Positions 54,733 through 63,767 of a DNA stretch of 64,000 nt are shown here, piece after piece; position 1 is the first letter of the stretch; every line of letters begins with the position of its first letter. The stretch is from positions 22,033-86,032 of the forward strand of contig JBFWXB010000018.1 in the NCBI GenBank assembly GCA_050187875.1. Direction: 5' to 3'. Position numbers and translations under genes: made by a program. The notes under the pieces were generated by a model. That model was not told the origin of the DNA and did not search any database. It worked only from the letters and a program-made list of their open reading frames with translations. Source of the stretch: JAFKKS01 sp050187875 (GTDB taxonomy: Bacteria; Pseudomonadota; Alphaproteobacteria; Rhizobiales; Xanthobacteraceae).

Positions 54733-56067
54733 TTACTCCGCCGGCGTTTCGCTCGCCGCCATCTCGCTGCGGCGGTCGTGACCGAGGATCAGCGTGACAA
54801 CTCCCGCCATGATGTAGCAGCCGGCAAGCGCGACGAGGCCGAGCGTCGGGCCACCGGTCGTCTGCGTGATCCAGCCGACGGCGTAAGGCCCGAAGAACCC
54901 GCCGAGATTACCGATCGAATTGACGAGGGCGATGCCGGCCGCGGCTGCGGTTCCGGTGAGGATGCCCGTCGGCAATGTCCAGAAGGTCGGGATCGCGGCA
55001 TAGGTGCCCATGGCGCAGAGCGTCACGGCGATGCCCGCAAGGTACGGGTTGGTGAGATAGGCGGCAGCGATGAGCGACACGCCGCCGAACAGCGCCGGTC
55101 CAGCGACATGCCAGACGCGCTCGCGCTTGCGATCGGAGCGGCGCGTCCACCAGATCATCGCGATGACCGCGCAGGCATAAGGAATGGCGACGAGATAGCC
55201 GGTCATCGTGTTGAGCGGCACGCCCGAACTCTTGTCGAGCTGCAGCGTCGTGATGACGCTCTTCACGATCGTCGGCAGCCAATACCCCAATCCGTAATTG
55301 CCGCAGACGAGACCGAAATAGACGAGGCCGAGAAGAAGAATGCGCGGATTGGTCAGCGACTCGCGCAGCGAATATTTACGGATCGATTCGCGATTGAGCC
55401 GTTCCGCTTCAAGGCGCGCCGTCACGGCCTCGCGCTCTTCGTCGGTGAGCCATGTGACGTCGGCCGGACGATCATGCAGATAGATCAGGACGAGAATGCC
55501 GACGACGATCGAGGGAATGCCCTCGAGAATGAACAGCCACTGCCAGCCCTTGAGGTCGAAGGCGAGGTGCGTGCCGTCGAGGATCCAGCCCGAGATCGGG
55601 CCGCCGATTACCGACGACAAGGGGATCGCGGCCATGAACCAGCCGACCCAGCGGGCGCGCTCCTCGGCCGTGAACCAGTAGGTGAGATAGAGGATGATAC
55701 CCGGGAAGAAGCCGGCTTCGGCGACGCCGAGCAGGAAGCGCACCGCATAGAAGCTCTTCACCCCGACGATGAACGCCATCGCCGTCGAAACGATGCCCCA
55801 CGAGATCATGATGCGCGCGATCCACATGCGCGCGCCGAATTTTTCGAGCGCGAGATTGCTCGGCACCTCGAAGATGAAGTAGCCGGCGAAGAAGATGCCT
55901 GCGCCGAAACCGAAAATCTCCGGCGTGAAGCCGAGGTCCTTGTTCATCGTCAGCGCCGCGAAGCCGACATTGACGCGGTCGAGATAGGCGACGAAGTAGC
56001 AGAGCATCAGGAACGGAATGAGCTTGCGCGCAATCTTGCCTGAAGCGGATTCAAGAACGGTCGGCAT
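54733..56067 (-). CDS. MFS transporter, anion:cation symporter family
   Basis: A 444-residue carrier with twelve predicted membrane helices. The opening LMLCYFVAYLDRVNVGFAAL and GVAEAGFFPGIILYLTYWFT identify the ACS family (phthalate, tartrate, hexuronate, galactonate permeases), which usually import organic anions with H+. Start ATG 56067 with GAGGGAG upstream. Monocistronic. Substrate cannot be assigned; a neighbouring secreted hydrolase could supply an organic acid, but they are convergent. Confidence 0.92.
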   Translation of the reverse strand: MPTVLESASGKIARKLIPFLMLCYFVAYLDRVNVGFAALTMNKDLGFTPEIFGFGAGIFFAGYFIFEVPSNLALEKFGARMWIARIMISWGIVSTAMAFIVGVKSFYAVRFLLGVAEAGFFPGIILYLTYWFTAEERARWVGWFMAAIPLSSVIGGPISGWILDGTHLAFDLKGWQWLFILEGIPSIVVGILVLIYLHDRPADVTWLTDEEREAVTARLEAERLNRESIRKYSLRESLTNPRILLLGLVYFGLVCGNYGLGYWLPTIVKSVITTLQLDKSSGVPLNTMTGYLVAIPYACAVIAMIWWTRRSDRKRERVWHVAGPALFGGVSLIAAAYLTNPYLAGIAVTLCAMGTYAAIPTFWTLPTGILTGTAAAAGIALVNSIGNLGGFFGPYAVGWITQTTGGPTLGLVALAGCYIMAGVVTLILGHDRRSEMAASETPAE

Positions 56068-56183
56068 CGGCGTCACTCCCTCAATTCGCCGCGAGCTGCG
56101 ACGAGCAGCTTGCGGTTCCGCGCTTTATCCGTCGCACCTGTTCGACGATGAATTGCGCCGTGCAGAGAAGGAAATAGACGCAC

Positions 56184-56214
56184 AAAAAAGGAAGGCCGCG
56201 AATGCGGCCTTCCT
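56184..56214 (-). terminator. Intrinsic terminator downstream of rpsD
   Basis: On the minus strand GGAAGGCCGC-ATTC-GCGGCCTTCC followed by TTTTTT. It lies 175 bases past the rpsD stop, after a family A repeat. Confidence 0.8.
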
Positions 56215-56278
56215 CGAAAACGGCTGGTAAATTTGCAGGGGAGCTATGCGCCTGCCGGCGCGTCGCGTTTCCCCTCTT

Positions 56279-56374
56279 GTCATGCCCGCGAAGGCGGGCA
56301 TCCAGTAATCCCGGTCCGTTGATTAAGCCGAGAGCACACGGCGTACTGGGGCCCCGCTTTCGCGGGGACGACAC
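56279..56374. repeat. Dispersed palindromic repeat, family A, copy 5
   Basis: Same orientation as copy 1, ATGCCCGCGAAGGCGGGCAT then CCAGTA and the second half GTACTGGGGCCCCGCTTTCG. It sits between rpsD and its terminator, so it is transcribed within the 3' end of that message. Confidence 0.8.
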
Positions 56375-56388
56375 ATCGAGAGTGCGCC

Positions 56389-57006
56389 TTACCGCGAATA
56401 ATATTCGACGACGAGATGCGGCTCCATCTGCACCGGATAGGGCACGTCGCCGGTCGCCGGTACGCGGGCAAGCTTCGCCGTCATCTTCGTGTGGTTGACC
56501 TCGATGTAGTCGGGCACGTCACGCTCGGCGAGCTGCGTCGCTTCGAGAACGAGGACAAGCTGCTTCGAAGCGTCCTTGACCTCGACCGTGTCACCGACCT
56601 TCACGCGATAGCTCGCGATGGTGACGCGGCGGCCGTTCACCTTGACGTGGCCGTGATTGATGAACTGCCGTGCGGCGAAGACGGTGGGCACGAATTTCGC
56701 ACGATAGACGATGGCATCGAGACGGCGCTCGAGCAGGCCGATCATGTTGGCGCCGGAGTCGCCTTTCATGCGAATGGCTTCGTCGTAGATACCGCGGAAC
56801 TGCTTCTCGGAGATGTTGCCGTAGTAGCCGCGCAGCTTCTGCTTGGCGCGCAGCTGGACGCCGTAGTCGGAGAGCTTGCCCTTGCGGCGCTGGCCGTGCT
56901 GGCCGGGGCCGTATTCCCGGCGGTTGACGGGGCTCTTCGGGCGGCCCCAGATGTTCTGGCCCATACGGCGGTCGATCTTGTACTTCGCTTCGTTGCGCTT
57001 GGTCAT
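56389..57006 (-). CDS. rpsD: 30S ribosomal protein S4
   Basis: Early-assembling small-subunit protein that nucleates 16S rRNA folding. The 205-residue product shows MTKRNEAKYKIDRRMGQNIW, SPVNRREYGPGQHGQRRKGK and the S4 RNA-binding domain RLDAIVYRAKFVPTVFAARQ with HGHVKVNGRRVTIASYRVK. GAGGA precedes ATG 57006. It stands alone, outside the alpha operon, as in related alphaproteobacteria. Confidence 0.98.
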   Translation of the reverse strand: MTKRNEAKYKIDRRMGQNIWGRPKSPVNRREYGPGQHGQRRKGKLSDYGVQLRAKQKLRGYYGNISEKQFRGIYDEAIRMKGDSGANMIGLLERRLDAIVYRAKFVPTVFAARQFINHGHVKVNGRRVTIASYRVKVGDTVEVKDASKQLVLVLEATQLAERDVPDYIEVNHTKMTAKLARVPATGDVPYPVQMEPHLVVEYYSR

Positions 57007-57181
57007 CGCGTCCTCGATTGTCGATGGCTGTGTGAGGATCGCGCCCTCCTCTGTCCCGCACAGGGCCGGGACTGACAGGCGGGGCTTCGTAAGCGCAAAG
57101 GCCCGCCACGGGTCGCGAAACGTCAAGCGGGCCCGGGGGCCCGCTCAACGCGCGCGGTTCTAGGCGTAAATATACGCCCTG

Positions 57182-58498
57182 TCAAACCCGCCCGGCGGCC
57201 GGCGCGACCCCGACCGGCGGCGGCCCACCGCTCTGCTGCAGGTGTTTCTGCCGCATCGCGCGCAGCGCCGTGATGGCCAAAAGAGCGGTCACCGCATCGA
57301 GGATCGCGACGATGATGAACACGGTGGTCCAGCTGCCCGTCATCTGCTTGAGAAAGGCGGCCGCCGGGCCGCCCAGGATCGAGCCGACCCCCTGGGCGAT
57401 ATAGAGGAAGCCGTAATTCGTCGCGGCGAATTTTGGGCCGAAGGTGTCGGTCAGGGTGGACGGGAACAGCGAAAAGATCTCGCCCCAGCCGAAGAAGACG
57501 AGGCCGGTCAGCACGACGAACATCGCCGGCCGGTCGATGAAGGCGAACAGGATGAGGATCGCGGCCGCCTCGAGCGAGAAGGCGAGTGCCATCGTCCACT
57601 CGCGCCCGATATGGTCGGACACCCAACCGAAGAACGGCCGCGTCATGCCATTGGTCACGCGCGAGAGCGTGAGCGAAAGCGGCAGGGCCGCCATGCCGAG
57701 CACCATCACCTCGGCGACTTTGTATTCGCGCGCGAACGGACCGACATTCGACGTGACCATCAGGCCGCTCGTCGACATCATGCTCATCATCACGAAGAGC
57801 AGCCAGAAGATCGGGTTCTGCAGCATCTCGCGCGGCGAATAGCTGCGCCGCGACTGCAGTTCGACGCGCGCGATATCGGGCGTCGATGCGACGGGCTGCC
57901 AGTTCTCAGGCGGCACACGCAAGCCTTGCGCGGCGGCGATGCCGATGATGGCCTGGATGATCCCCCACACCACGAGCGTATGCGCATAACCCGAGCTCTT
58001 GATCATGCTGTCGATTGGGAAGCTCGTGAAGAACGCGCCGAAGCCGTAGCCGGCGGCGGCAAGCCCGGTGGCGAGCCCGCGCCGATCCGGGAACCAGCGC
58101 ACCATCAGCCCGATGATGCCGACATAGATGATGCCGGTGCCGAAGCCGCAGATCACGCCGTAGGTGAAATAGAGCGCCCACAGATTGCTGACGTAAGCGG
58201 AGAGAATCCAGCCGCCGCCCGACATCAGCGCGCCGACGGAGATCAACAGCCGCGGCCCGAAGCGGTCGACGAGATAGGCCTGCAGCGGTGAGCACCACGT
58301 CTGCAGGATGATGAGGAGTGAGAAGGTCCACTGCAGTTCGGCGAGCGTCGTGCCGAGCTTCTGATTGAGCGGACCGGTGAACAGCGTCCACACATATTGC
58401 GGGCTCGAGATCGCCATCATGGCGATGACGCCCAGTGCGAGCTGTGTCCAGCGATTCAAATGCCACGCAGTCGGCGGCGTATCGACAGCTACGGCCAT
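57182..58498 (-). CDS. MFS transporter, oxalate/formate antiporter type
   Basis: A 438-residue carrier with twelve predicted membrane helices, resembling OxlT-type proteins: RWTQLALGVIAMMAISSPQY, WTFSLLIILQTWCSPLQAYL, GTGIIYVGIIGLMVRWFPDR and GWGEIFSLFPSTLTDTFGPK. The last segment is characteristic of the oxalate/formate group. ATG 58498 was chosen with CAGGGG upstream. No frc/oxc oxalate genes are near, so the substrate is only suggested. Confidence 0.88.
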   Translation of the reverse strand: MAVAVDTPPTAWHLNRWTQLALGVIAMMAISSPQYVWTLFTGPLNQKLGTTLAELQWTFSLLIILQTWCSPLQAYLVDRFGPRLLISVGALMSGGGWILSAYVSNLWALYFTYGVICGFGTGIIYVGIIGLMVRWFPDRRGLATGLAAAGYGFGAFFTSFPIDSMIKSSGYAHTLVVWGIIQAIIGIAAAQGLRVPPENWQPVASTPDIARVELQSRRSYSPREMLQNPIFWLLFVMMSMMSTSGLMVTSNVGPFAREYKVAEVMVLGMAALPLSLTLSRVTNGMTRPFFGWVSDHIGREWTMALAFSLEAAAILILFAFIDRPAMFVVLTGLVFFGWGEIFSLFPSTLTDTFGPKFAATNYGFLYIAQGVGSILGGPAAAFLKQMTGSWTTVFIIVAILDAVTALLAITALRAMRQKHLQQSGGPPPVGVAPAAGRV

Positions 58499-58664
58499 GA
58501 CCGTGCCCCTGTGTCGTAATGTCGCGCCCGGGCAGAGGCTAGCGATGCGACCTCGCACGAACAAGCCGAATACTTGAACGATCTCCAGTAATCGTCAGGA
58601 TTTGAACTGCTTTATTTAGGACAGCACAGTTGTCGCAATAGGCAATGCTGTGTGGTCCGACGCC

Positions 58665-59621
58665 TCAGCTTATCGGCGCGAGGCGCGGCAGCGCCGCGGC
58701 GAGCTGCGCCGGTGGCTCGCGGCCGGATGTGAACACGGACGCGAGAGAGCCGGTCTCCGGTGCGCCGGTGGCGGGGCCGAGAAGGGCGACCACGCGCCGC
58801 GCGATCGCCGGCGCGGGGTCGAGGAAGCGCACCGGCCAGAGCGCCAGTGCCTCGAAGCGCGCCGTCAGCAGCGGATAATGGGTGCAGGCGAGCACGATCG
58901 TGTCCGTGCGGCGGCCACTGGCATCGACGAAGCAGGGCGCGAGCTCCGCCGCGATCTCGGCATCGGTCGCAGGTGTGCCGGCGAGCTCGGCTTCCGCAAA
59001 CGACGCAAGACGCGCCGAGCCGACGAGGTTCACGTCGCAGCCGGCGCCGTATTGGCGGATCAGCGCGTGGGTGTATTCGCGCTTCACCGTCGCCTCGGTG
59101 CCGAGCACGGTCACGCGCTTCGAGAGCGAGGCGGCGCAAGCGGGCTTGATCGCCGGCACCGTGCCGACGAAGGGCAGGTCGAAATGCTGGCGCAGCGCCG
59201 GCAGCACGATCGTCGACGCGGTGTTGCAGGCGACGACCACGAGGTCGGGCTGATGCGTCTCGATCAGGCCCCGCATGACCTCGAGCACGCGCGATATCAG
59301 CGTCTCCTCCGGGATCGCGCCGTAGGGAAAGACCGCATCGTCCGCCGCGTAGACGAACTGCGCGTCGGGCCGCATCTTCGCGATCTCGCGAAAGACGGTC
59401 AGCCCCCCGAGGCCGGAGTCGAACACGAGGATGTTGGGAGAGGGGAGCGCGCGCGACATGATCAAGGGACCGAGCAGCGAGGGAAGATGGTCGGCTAATC
59501 CGGCGGATTGGAGGCTTGGGCTTGCCAAAAGCGGCAAATCCTCGGGCCGTGCCGAAGGAAGCGTCGGCACGAGCGGCGCGGCCGTGGTGTCGATGGGGCG
59601 CTTGTGTCCGCCGATTTGCAT
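58665..59621 (-). CDS. murI: Glutamate racemase with N-terminal extension
   Basis: Makes D-glutamate for peptidoglycan. The racemase core begins at about residue 58 with ILVFDSGLGGLTVFREIAKM; the two catalytic cysteines are in VVVACNTASTIVLP and TIVLACTHYPLLTA. Start ATG 59621 is favoured by GAGGGA eight bases before it and adds 54 residues (IDTTAAPLVPTLPSARPEDL) not usual for MurI; ATG 59459 would give the standard length but has no ribosome-binding site. Divergent from the DUF2235 gene. Confidence 0.9.
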   Translation of the reverse strand: MQIGGHKRPIDTTAAPLVPTLPSARPEDLPLLASPSLQSAGLADHLPSLLGPLIMSRALPSPNILVFDSGLGGLTVFREIAKMRPDAQFVYAADDAVFPYGAIPEETLISRVLEVMRGLIETHQPDLVVVACNTASTIVLPALRQHFDLPFVGTVPAIKPACAASLSKRVTVLGTEATVKREYTHALIRQYGAGCDVNLVGSARLASFAEAELAGTPATDAEIAAELAPCFVDASGRRTDTIVLACTHYPLLTARFEALALWPVRFLDPAPAIARRVVALLGPATGAPETGSLASVFTSGREPPAQLAAALPRLAPIS

Positions 59622-59746
59622 GATGCCGATCCCTCGAAAGTGAGGGATTCTGGCGAGCAATCGTTAACCAATTCTTCCGCGCCGCGGCTTGCTCACAGGC
59701 GTTTGCGGGCGCACGATTAACGGATGAGTCCGGGAGAGGGGCGCCC

Positions 59747-61606
59747 GTGGCGAAGAACATCATTCTGCTCGCGGATGGGACCGGGAACAGCGAGCGCAGC
59801 CCGTTTAAAACCAATGTGTGGCGCCTCTATCAGGCGCTCGATTGCACCGGCGGCGCCGGACGTCGCGAACAGGTCGTCTTCTATACGAGCGGCGTCGGCA
59901 CCGAGACCTTCAAGCCGCTGGCGCTGCTTGGCGGCGCCTTCGGCCTCGGCGTCTGGGCGAATGTGCGCGACCTCTACACCTTCCTCTGCCGCAATTTCCG
60001 GCATGGCGATGCGATCTATCTCTTCGGCTTCAGCCGCGGCGCCTTCACGGTGCGCCTGCTCGCCGGGCTGATCGGCCGATGCGGCCTGGTCCAGGGTGGC
60101 TCTGAGGCCGAGCTCATCGCCAACATCAGGAGAGCTTATCGCGCCTATCGCCGCGATTTTCTCTATCGCGCGTCGAAATCGCCGCAGCGCCCGCCGATGT
60201 TCTGGCATTGGTTTCTGCGACGGCCGGAGCTCGATGACCAGCAGTTGCTCAAGCTCGACATGCCGCGCGTCGTGACGCCGATCCGCTTCATCGGCGTGTG
60301 GGACACGGTCGACGCCTACGGCATGCCGGTCGACGAGTGGAAGCAGGGAATCGACCAATGGGTCTGGCCGATGAGCGTCGCCGACCGCTCGCTCTCGGAC
60401 CGGATCGATCGCGCGGCGCAAGCGCTCTCGCTTGATGACGAGCGGCCGACCTTCCGGCCGGTGCTGTGGACGGAGACCCCGAGCGGCCGCCGCGAACTCA
60501 CCGGCGGACGGCTTACGCAAGTGTGGTTCGCCGGCGTGCACGCCAATGTCGGCGGCGGCTATCCGGACGATGGGCTTGCCTATGTGACGCTCGACTGGAT
60601 GATGAGCCAGGTGGAGCCGGACGTCCTCTTCCATGCCGATCTGCGCGAGGACGTGCGCCGCCGCGCCGATCCGCAGGGCGAGTATTACGACTCGCGCGCC
60701 GGCATCGCCGGCTATTATCGCTATGGGCCGCGCGACGTAGCCGCGTTGTGCAACGATCCGCGTTACGGCGTGTCCGTGGAGACGCCGAAAATCCACACCA
60801 GCGTGTGGAGCCGCGTCTTCGATCGGGAGGTCGCCTATGCGCCGATCAGTCTGCCGCCCGCGTTCGATCTTGTCGCAGCAAACGGGACATCTCGCCCAGA
60901 GAACGCGCCGGTCGGCGGCTGGATGGACAAGGCACAGGCAGCGGTGCGGCGCCGGCGGTGGATTTATTTCTGGACCGTCGTCTTGACGCTCGTCATCGCG
61001 GCTTTGCCGCTGCTCGACAAGGTCGCCCCGTTGCAGCGCGCGCTCGATGCATGGATCGCGACGATCTGCGCCGATCCGCGCAGCGGTGGCTTCTGCGAGG
61101 TGCCGAAATTCCTTCTGTCCGGACCGACGTATCTGATGGCGTCGATCGATCCGTCGTTTACGCTCGACAGCATTCGCGAGATCGCGCGCAGCGTCGCGCC
61201 GCGCTGGGCGATGCTGTGGATCGAGCCGATGTTCCGCCATCCGAGCCTGTCGATCGTGCTGGTCGCTCTGCTCGCATGGCTTTTCCTGAAAAAGAGTGAG
61301 GACGCGCAGGACACGATCGCGGAATATGCCGAGAAGGCCTGGCTTGGACGCCGGCCGCCGGCGCCTCCACGCTTTGCGCGCTTACGGCGGAAGCTGCGCG
61401 GCATCGTCGCGGCCGCTTATCACTGGTTCGCGAGCTGGGTGATGCCGGCTTTGTTCGGCGTCGGCACACTCCTGTTCCTTATAACTCTTGCTGTCGTGAC
61501 CTTACCGCTTTCGCTTCTCGCGCTCGTCCCGCTGTATCGCTTCCTGCGCGAGGACGCCTCACCCACCGCAGCAAGCGGCGGCGCGGCGGAGGAGAATTGG
61601 CCATAG
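59747..61606 (+). CDS. DUF2235 hydrolase-like protein with membrane C-terminus
   Basis: A 619-residue protein. The N-terminal 380 residues are a DUF2235 alpha/beta-hydrolase: NIILLADGTGNSERSPFKTN, YLFGFSRGAFTVRLLAGLIG with the predicted nucleophile Ser, and VWDTVDAYGMPVDEW and WFAGVHANVGGGYPDDGLAY with Asp/His. This fold is shared with Tle1-type phospholipase effectors. The C-terminal part (about 405-600) has three membrane helices, unlike a secreted effector. GTG 59747 follows GGGAGAGGGG; no better ATG exists. Probably a membrane-bound lipid hydrolase; unproven. Confidence 0.85.
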   Translation: MAKNIILLADGTGNSERSPFKTNVWRLYQALDCTGGAGRREQVVFYTSGVGTETFKPLALLGGAFGLGVWANVRDLYTFLCRNFRHGDAIYLFGFSRGAFTVRLLAGLIGRCGLVQGGSEAELIANIRRAYRAYRRDFLYRASKSPQRPPMFWHWFLRRPELDDQQLLKLDMPRVVTPIRFIGVWDTVDAYGMPVDEWKQGIDQWVWPMSVADRSLSDRIDRAAQALSLDDERPTFRPVLWTETPSGRRELTGGRLTQVWFAGVHANVGGGYPDDGLAYVTLDWMMSQVEPDVLFHADLREDVRRRADPQGEYYDSRAGIAGYYRYGPRDVAALCNDPRYGVSVETPKIHTSVWSRVFDREVAYAPISLPPAFDLVAANGTSRPENAPVGGWMDKAQAAVRRRRWIYFWTVVLTLVIAALPLLDKVAPLQRALDAWIATICADPRSGGFCEVPKFLLSGPTYLMASIDPSFTLDSIREIARSVAPRWAMLWIEPMFRHPSLSIVLVALLAWLFLKKSEDAQDTIAEYAEKAWLGRRPPAPPRFARLRRKLRGIVAAAYHWFASWVMPALFGVGTLLFLITLAVVTLPLSLLALVPLYRFLREDASPTAASGGAAEENWP

Positions 61607-61664
61607 CAATTCAGGAAAAGTCGAAACCGATTTTTCCGTCCGGAATTGCGCCAAAACAAAGACC

Positions 61665-61705
61665 AAGAGCGGATCATCGATTCTATGAAACGATGATCCG
61701 CTCTT
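61665..61705. terminator. Perfect 15-bp hairpin after the DUF2235 gene
   Basis: AAGAGCGGATCATCG and its exact reverse complement around an 11-base loop (ATTCTATGAAA). No long T-run. It could be a terminator or a small mobile palindrome. Confidence 0.6.
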
Positions 61706-61782
61706 GAGTGGTTCATGCGGCGATGGTGGACGCAACGGGCTGACGCGTCGAGGGCCGGTTGCGACCGCATAGGAGCTTGGGA

Positions 61783-62334
61783 ATGCTAAGGAATACGACG
61801 ACACGCTGGGGCAGTGCGGCGCGGCTTTTTCATTGGAGCCTCGCCGTGCTCATCATCGGCATGCTGGCGTACGGATGGTGGATGAATCACATTCCTGCGC
61901 GTCCCAACAGACTATTTCATCGGACGATCCACGCCGATATTGGCTATCTGGTGTTGCTTCTGATGGTCCTGCGCCTTCTCTGGCGCTTGGTGAACCCGAC
62001 GCCGGCGGTTGCTGCAGATGCGCCTTGGCAACGTGCGGCGGCTTATGTCGGCCACGCGGCTCTCTACGGCGTTACGATCGTTGTCTCGCTTCTCGGCTGG
62101 GCGCATTCGGGCGCGCACAAACCCGACTACGCCGACTGGTTCGGGCTATTTCGTGTTCCGCAGTTCACCAGCGAGAATCGTGACAATGCCCGCTTCTTCG
62201 AACACTGGCACATCTATCTCGCCTACGCGCTGATGGTCTTGATCGCGATCCATATCGTCGCCGCGCTCTATCATCATTTCATTCGCCGCGACCGCGTGAT
62301 GGCGGCGATGGTCGACGGCGAGTCGACGGCGTAA
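61783..62334 (+). CDS. Cytochrome b561 family protein
   Basis: A 183-residue inner-membrane di-haem cytochrome with four membrane helices. Haem-ligand histidines are in AARLFHWSLAVLI, LFHRTIHADIGYLVLLLMVL, YVGHAALYGVTIVVSLLGWA and HIYLAYALMVLIAIHIVAAL. Members pass electrons from the quinone pool and some act as superoxide oxidase (CybB). AGGAG precedes ATG 61783. Ends three bases before the convergent purB stop. Confidence 0.92.
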   Translation: MLRNTTTRWGSAARLFHWSLAVLIIGMLAYGWWMNHIPARPNRLFHRTIHADIGYLVLLLMVLRLLWRLVNPTPAVAADAPWQRAAAYVGHAALYGVTIVVSLLGWAHSGAHKPDYADWFGLFRVPQFTSENRDNARFFEHWHIYLAYALMVLIAIHIVAALYHHFIRRDRVMAAMVDGESTA

Positions 62335-62337
62335 CGC

Positions 62338-63645
62338 TCAGCTTTCCCCGAACACGCGCTTGAAGATCGTGTCGACGTGCTTGTAGTGATAGCCGAGGTC
62401 GAAGTTCTCGTCGATTTCGGCGTCATTCAGATATTTGCGCACGTCTGCGTCCGCCTTGAGGAGGGCGGGGAAGTCGCTCTCGCCCTTCCACACGCGCATG
62501 GCATTGCGCTGCACGTAGCGATACGCGTCCTCGCGCGGCGCGCCCTTCTGCGTCAGCGCGAGGAGGACGCGCTGCGAATGCACGAGGCCGCCGAGACGGT
62601 CGAGGTTCTTCGCCATGTTGTCGGTGTGCACGACGAGCTTCTCGATCAGGCCGGTGAGGCGGCCGAGCGCGAAGTCGAGCGTCACCGTCGCGTCCGGCCC
62701 GATCATGCGCTCGGCGGAGGAGTGCGAGATGTCGCGCTCGTGCCAGAGCGCCACGTTCTCCAGTGCCGGCGTCACATAGGCGCGCACCATGCGCGAGAGG
62801 CCGGTGAGATTCTCCGAGAGCACCGGGTTGCGCTTGTGCGGCATCGCCGAGGAGCCCTTCTGCTTCTCGGAGAAGAACTCTTCCGCTTCGAGCACTTCCG
62901 TGCGCTGCAGGTGGCGCACCTCGATCGCGAGGCGCTCGACCGAGGAGGCGATGACGCCGAGCGTCGCGAAATACATCGCGTGGCGGTCGCGCGGGATCAC
63001 TTGCGTCGAGACCGGCTCGACCCGCAGCCCCATCTTCTTCGCGACGTGCGCTTCGACACGCGGATCGATCTGCGCGAAGGTCCCCACCGCGCCGGAGATG
63101 GCGCAGGTCGAAACTTCATCCTTCGCGCGCAGGAGCCGCTCCTTCGCGCGTGAGAACTCGGCATAGGCTTGCGCGAGCTTGAGCCCGAAGGTCGTCGGCT
63201 CGGCGTGGATGCCGTGCGAACGCCCCACGGTCGGCGTCAGCTTGTGCTCGAAGGCGCGCTTCTTGATTGCGGCGAGAAGCTCGTCGAGGTCGGCAAGCAG
63301 AATGTCGGCGGCGCGCTTGAGCTGCACGTTGAAGCAGGTATCGAGCACATCCGACGAGGTCATGCCCTGATGCACGAAGCGCGCCTCGGGCCCGACGATC
63401 TCGGCGAGATGCGTGAGGAAGGCGATAACGTCGTGACGGACCTCGGCCTCGATCGCCTCGATGCGCGCGACGTCGAACGTCGCATTGCGGCCCTTCTCCC
63501 AGATGACCTTGGCGGCTTCTTTCGACACGACGCCAAGCTCCGCCAACGCGTCGGTCGCGTGCGCTTCGATTTCGAACCAGATCTTGAAGCGCGTCTGCGG
63601 GTCCCAGATCGCGGCCATCTTGGGGCGGGTGTAGCGGGGGATCAT
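62338..63645 (-). CDS. purB: Adenylosuccinate lyase
   Basis: Cleaves SAICAR and adenylosuccinate in purine synthesis. The 435-residue product begins MIPRYTRPKMAAIWDPQTRF and has the catalytic GMTSSDVLDTCFNVQLKRAA, VGRSHGIHAEPTTFGLKLA (His) and the signature GSSAMPHKRNPVLSENLTGL. ATG 63645 gives the usual start. Separated from the purCSQL cluster by about 11 kb. Confidence 0.98.
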   Translation of the reverse strand: MIPRYTRPKMAAIWDPQTRFKIWFEIEAHATDALAELGVVSKEAAKVIWEKGRNATFDVARIEAIEAEVRHDVIAFLTHLAEIVGPEARFVHQGMTSSDVLDTCFNVQLKRAADILLADLDELLAAIKKRAFEHKLTPTVGRSHGIHAEPTTFGLKLAQAYAEFSRAKERLLRAKDEVSTCAISGAVGTFAQIDPRVEAHVAKKMGLRVEPVSTQVIPRDRHAMYFATLGVIASSVERLAIEVRHLQRTEVLEAEEFFSEKQKGSSAMPHKRNPVLSENLTGLSRMVRAYVTPALENVALWHERDISHSSAERMIGPDATVTLDFALGRLTGLIEKLVVHTDNMAKNLDRLGGLVHSQRVLLALTQKGAPREDAYRYVQRNAMRVWKGESDFPALLKADADVRKYLNDAEIDENFDLGYHYKHVDTIFKRVFGES

Positions 63646-63690
63646 CTCTTTGCTTTCTTTGATGTCATCGGCGGATGCCAAAACCAACGA

Positions 63691-63767
63691 ACGTCATCAC
63701 CGGGCTTGTCCCGGTGATCCCGTTCAAGGACGCACAACGCCAATATAAGCGAGATGGCCGGGACAAG
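63691..63767. repeat. Dispersed repeat, family B, truncated by an IS
   Basis: First half GTCATCACCGGGCTTGTCCC with GGTGAT is complete. The second half GATGGCCGGGACAAG is cut at the IS481 boundary instead of continuing to its complement. Confidence 0.65.

Noticed and set aside
59657..59746. TTAA motifs between murI and the DUF2235 gene as CtrA sites
   Set aside because: Two isolated TTAA tetramers with wrong spacing; no N7 pair.
59717..61240. 507-codon open frame opposite the DUF2235 gene
   Set aside because: No ribosome-binding site or family pattern; the plus-strand protein has a clear nucleophile motif.
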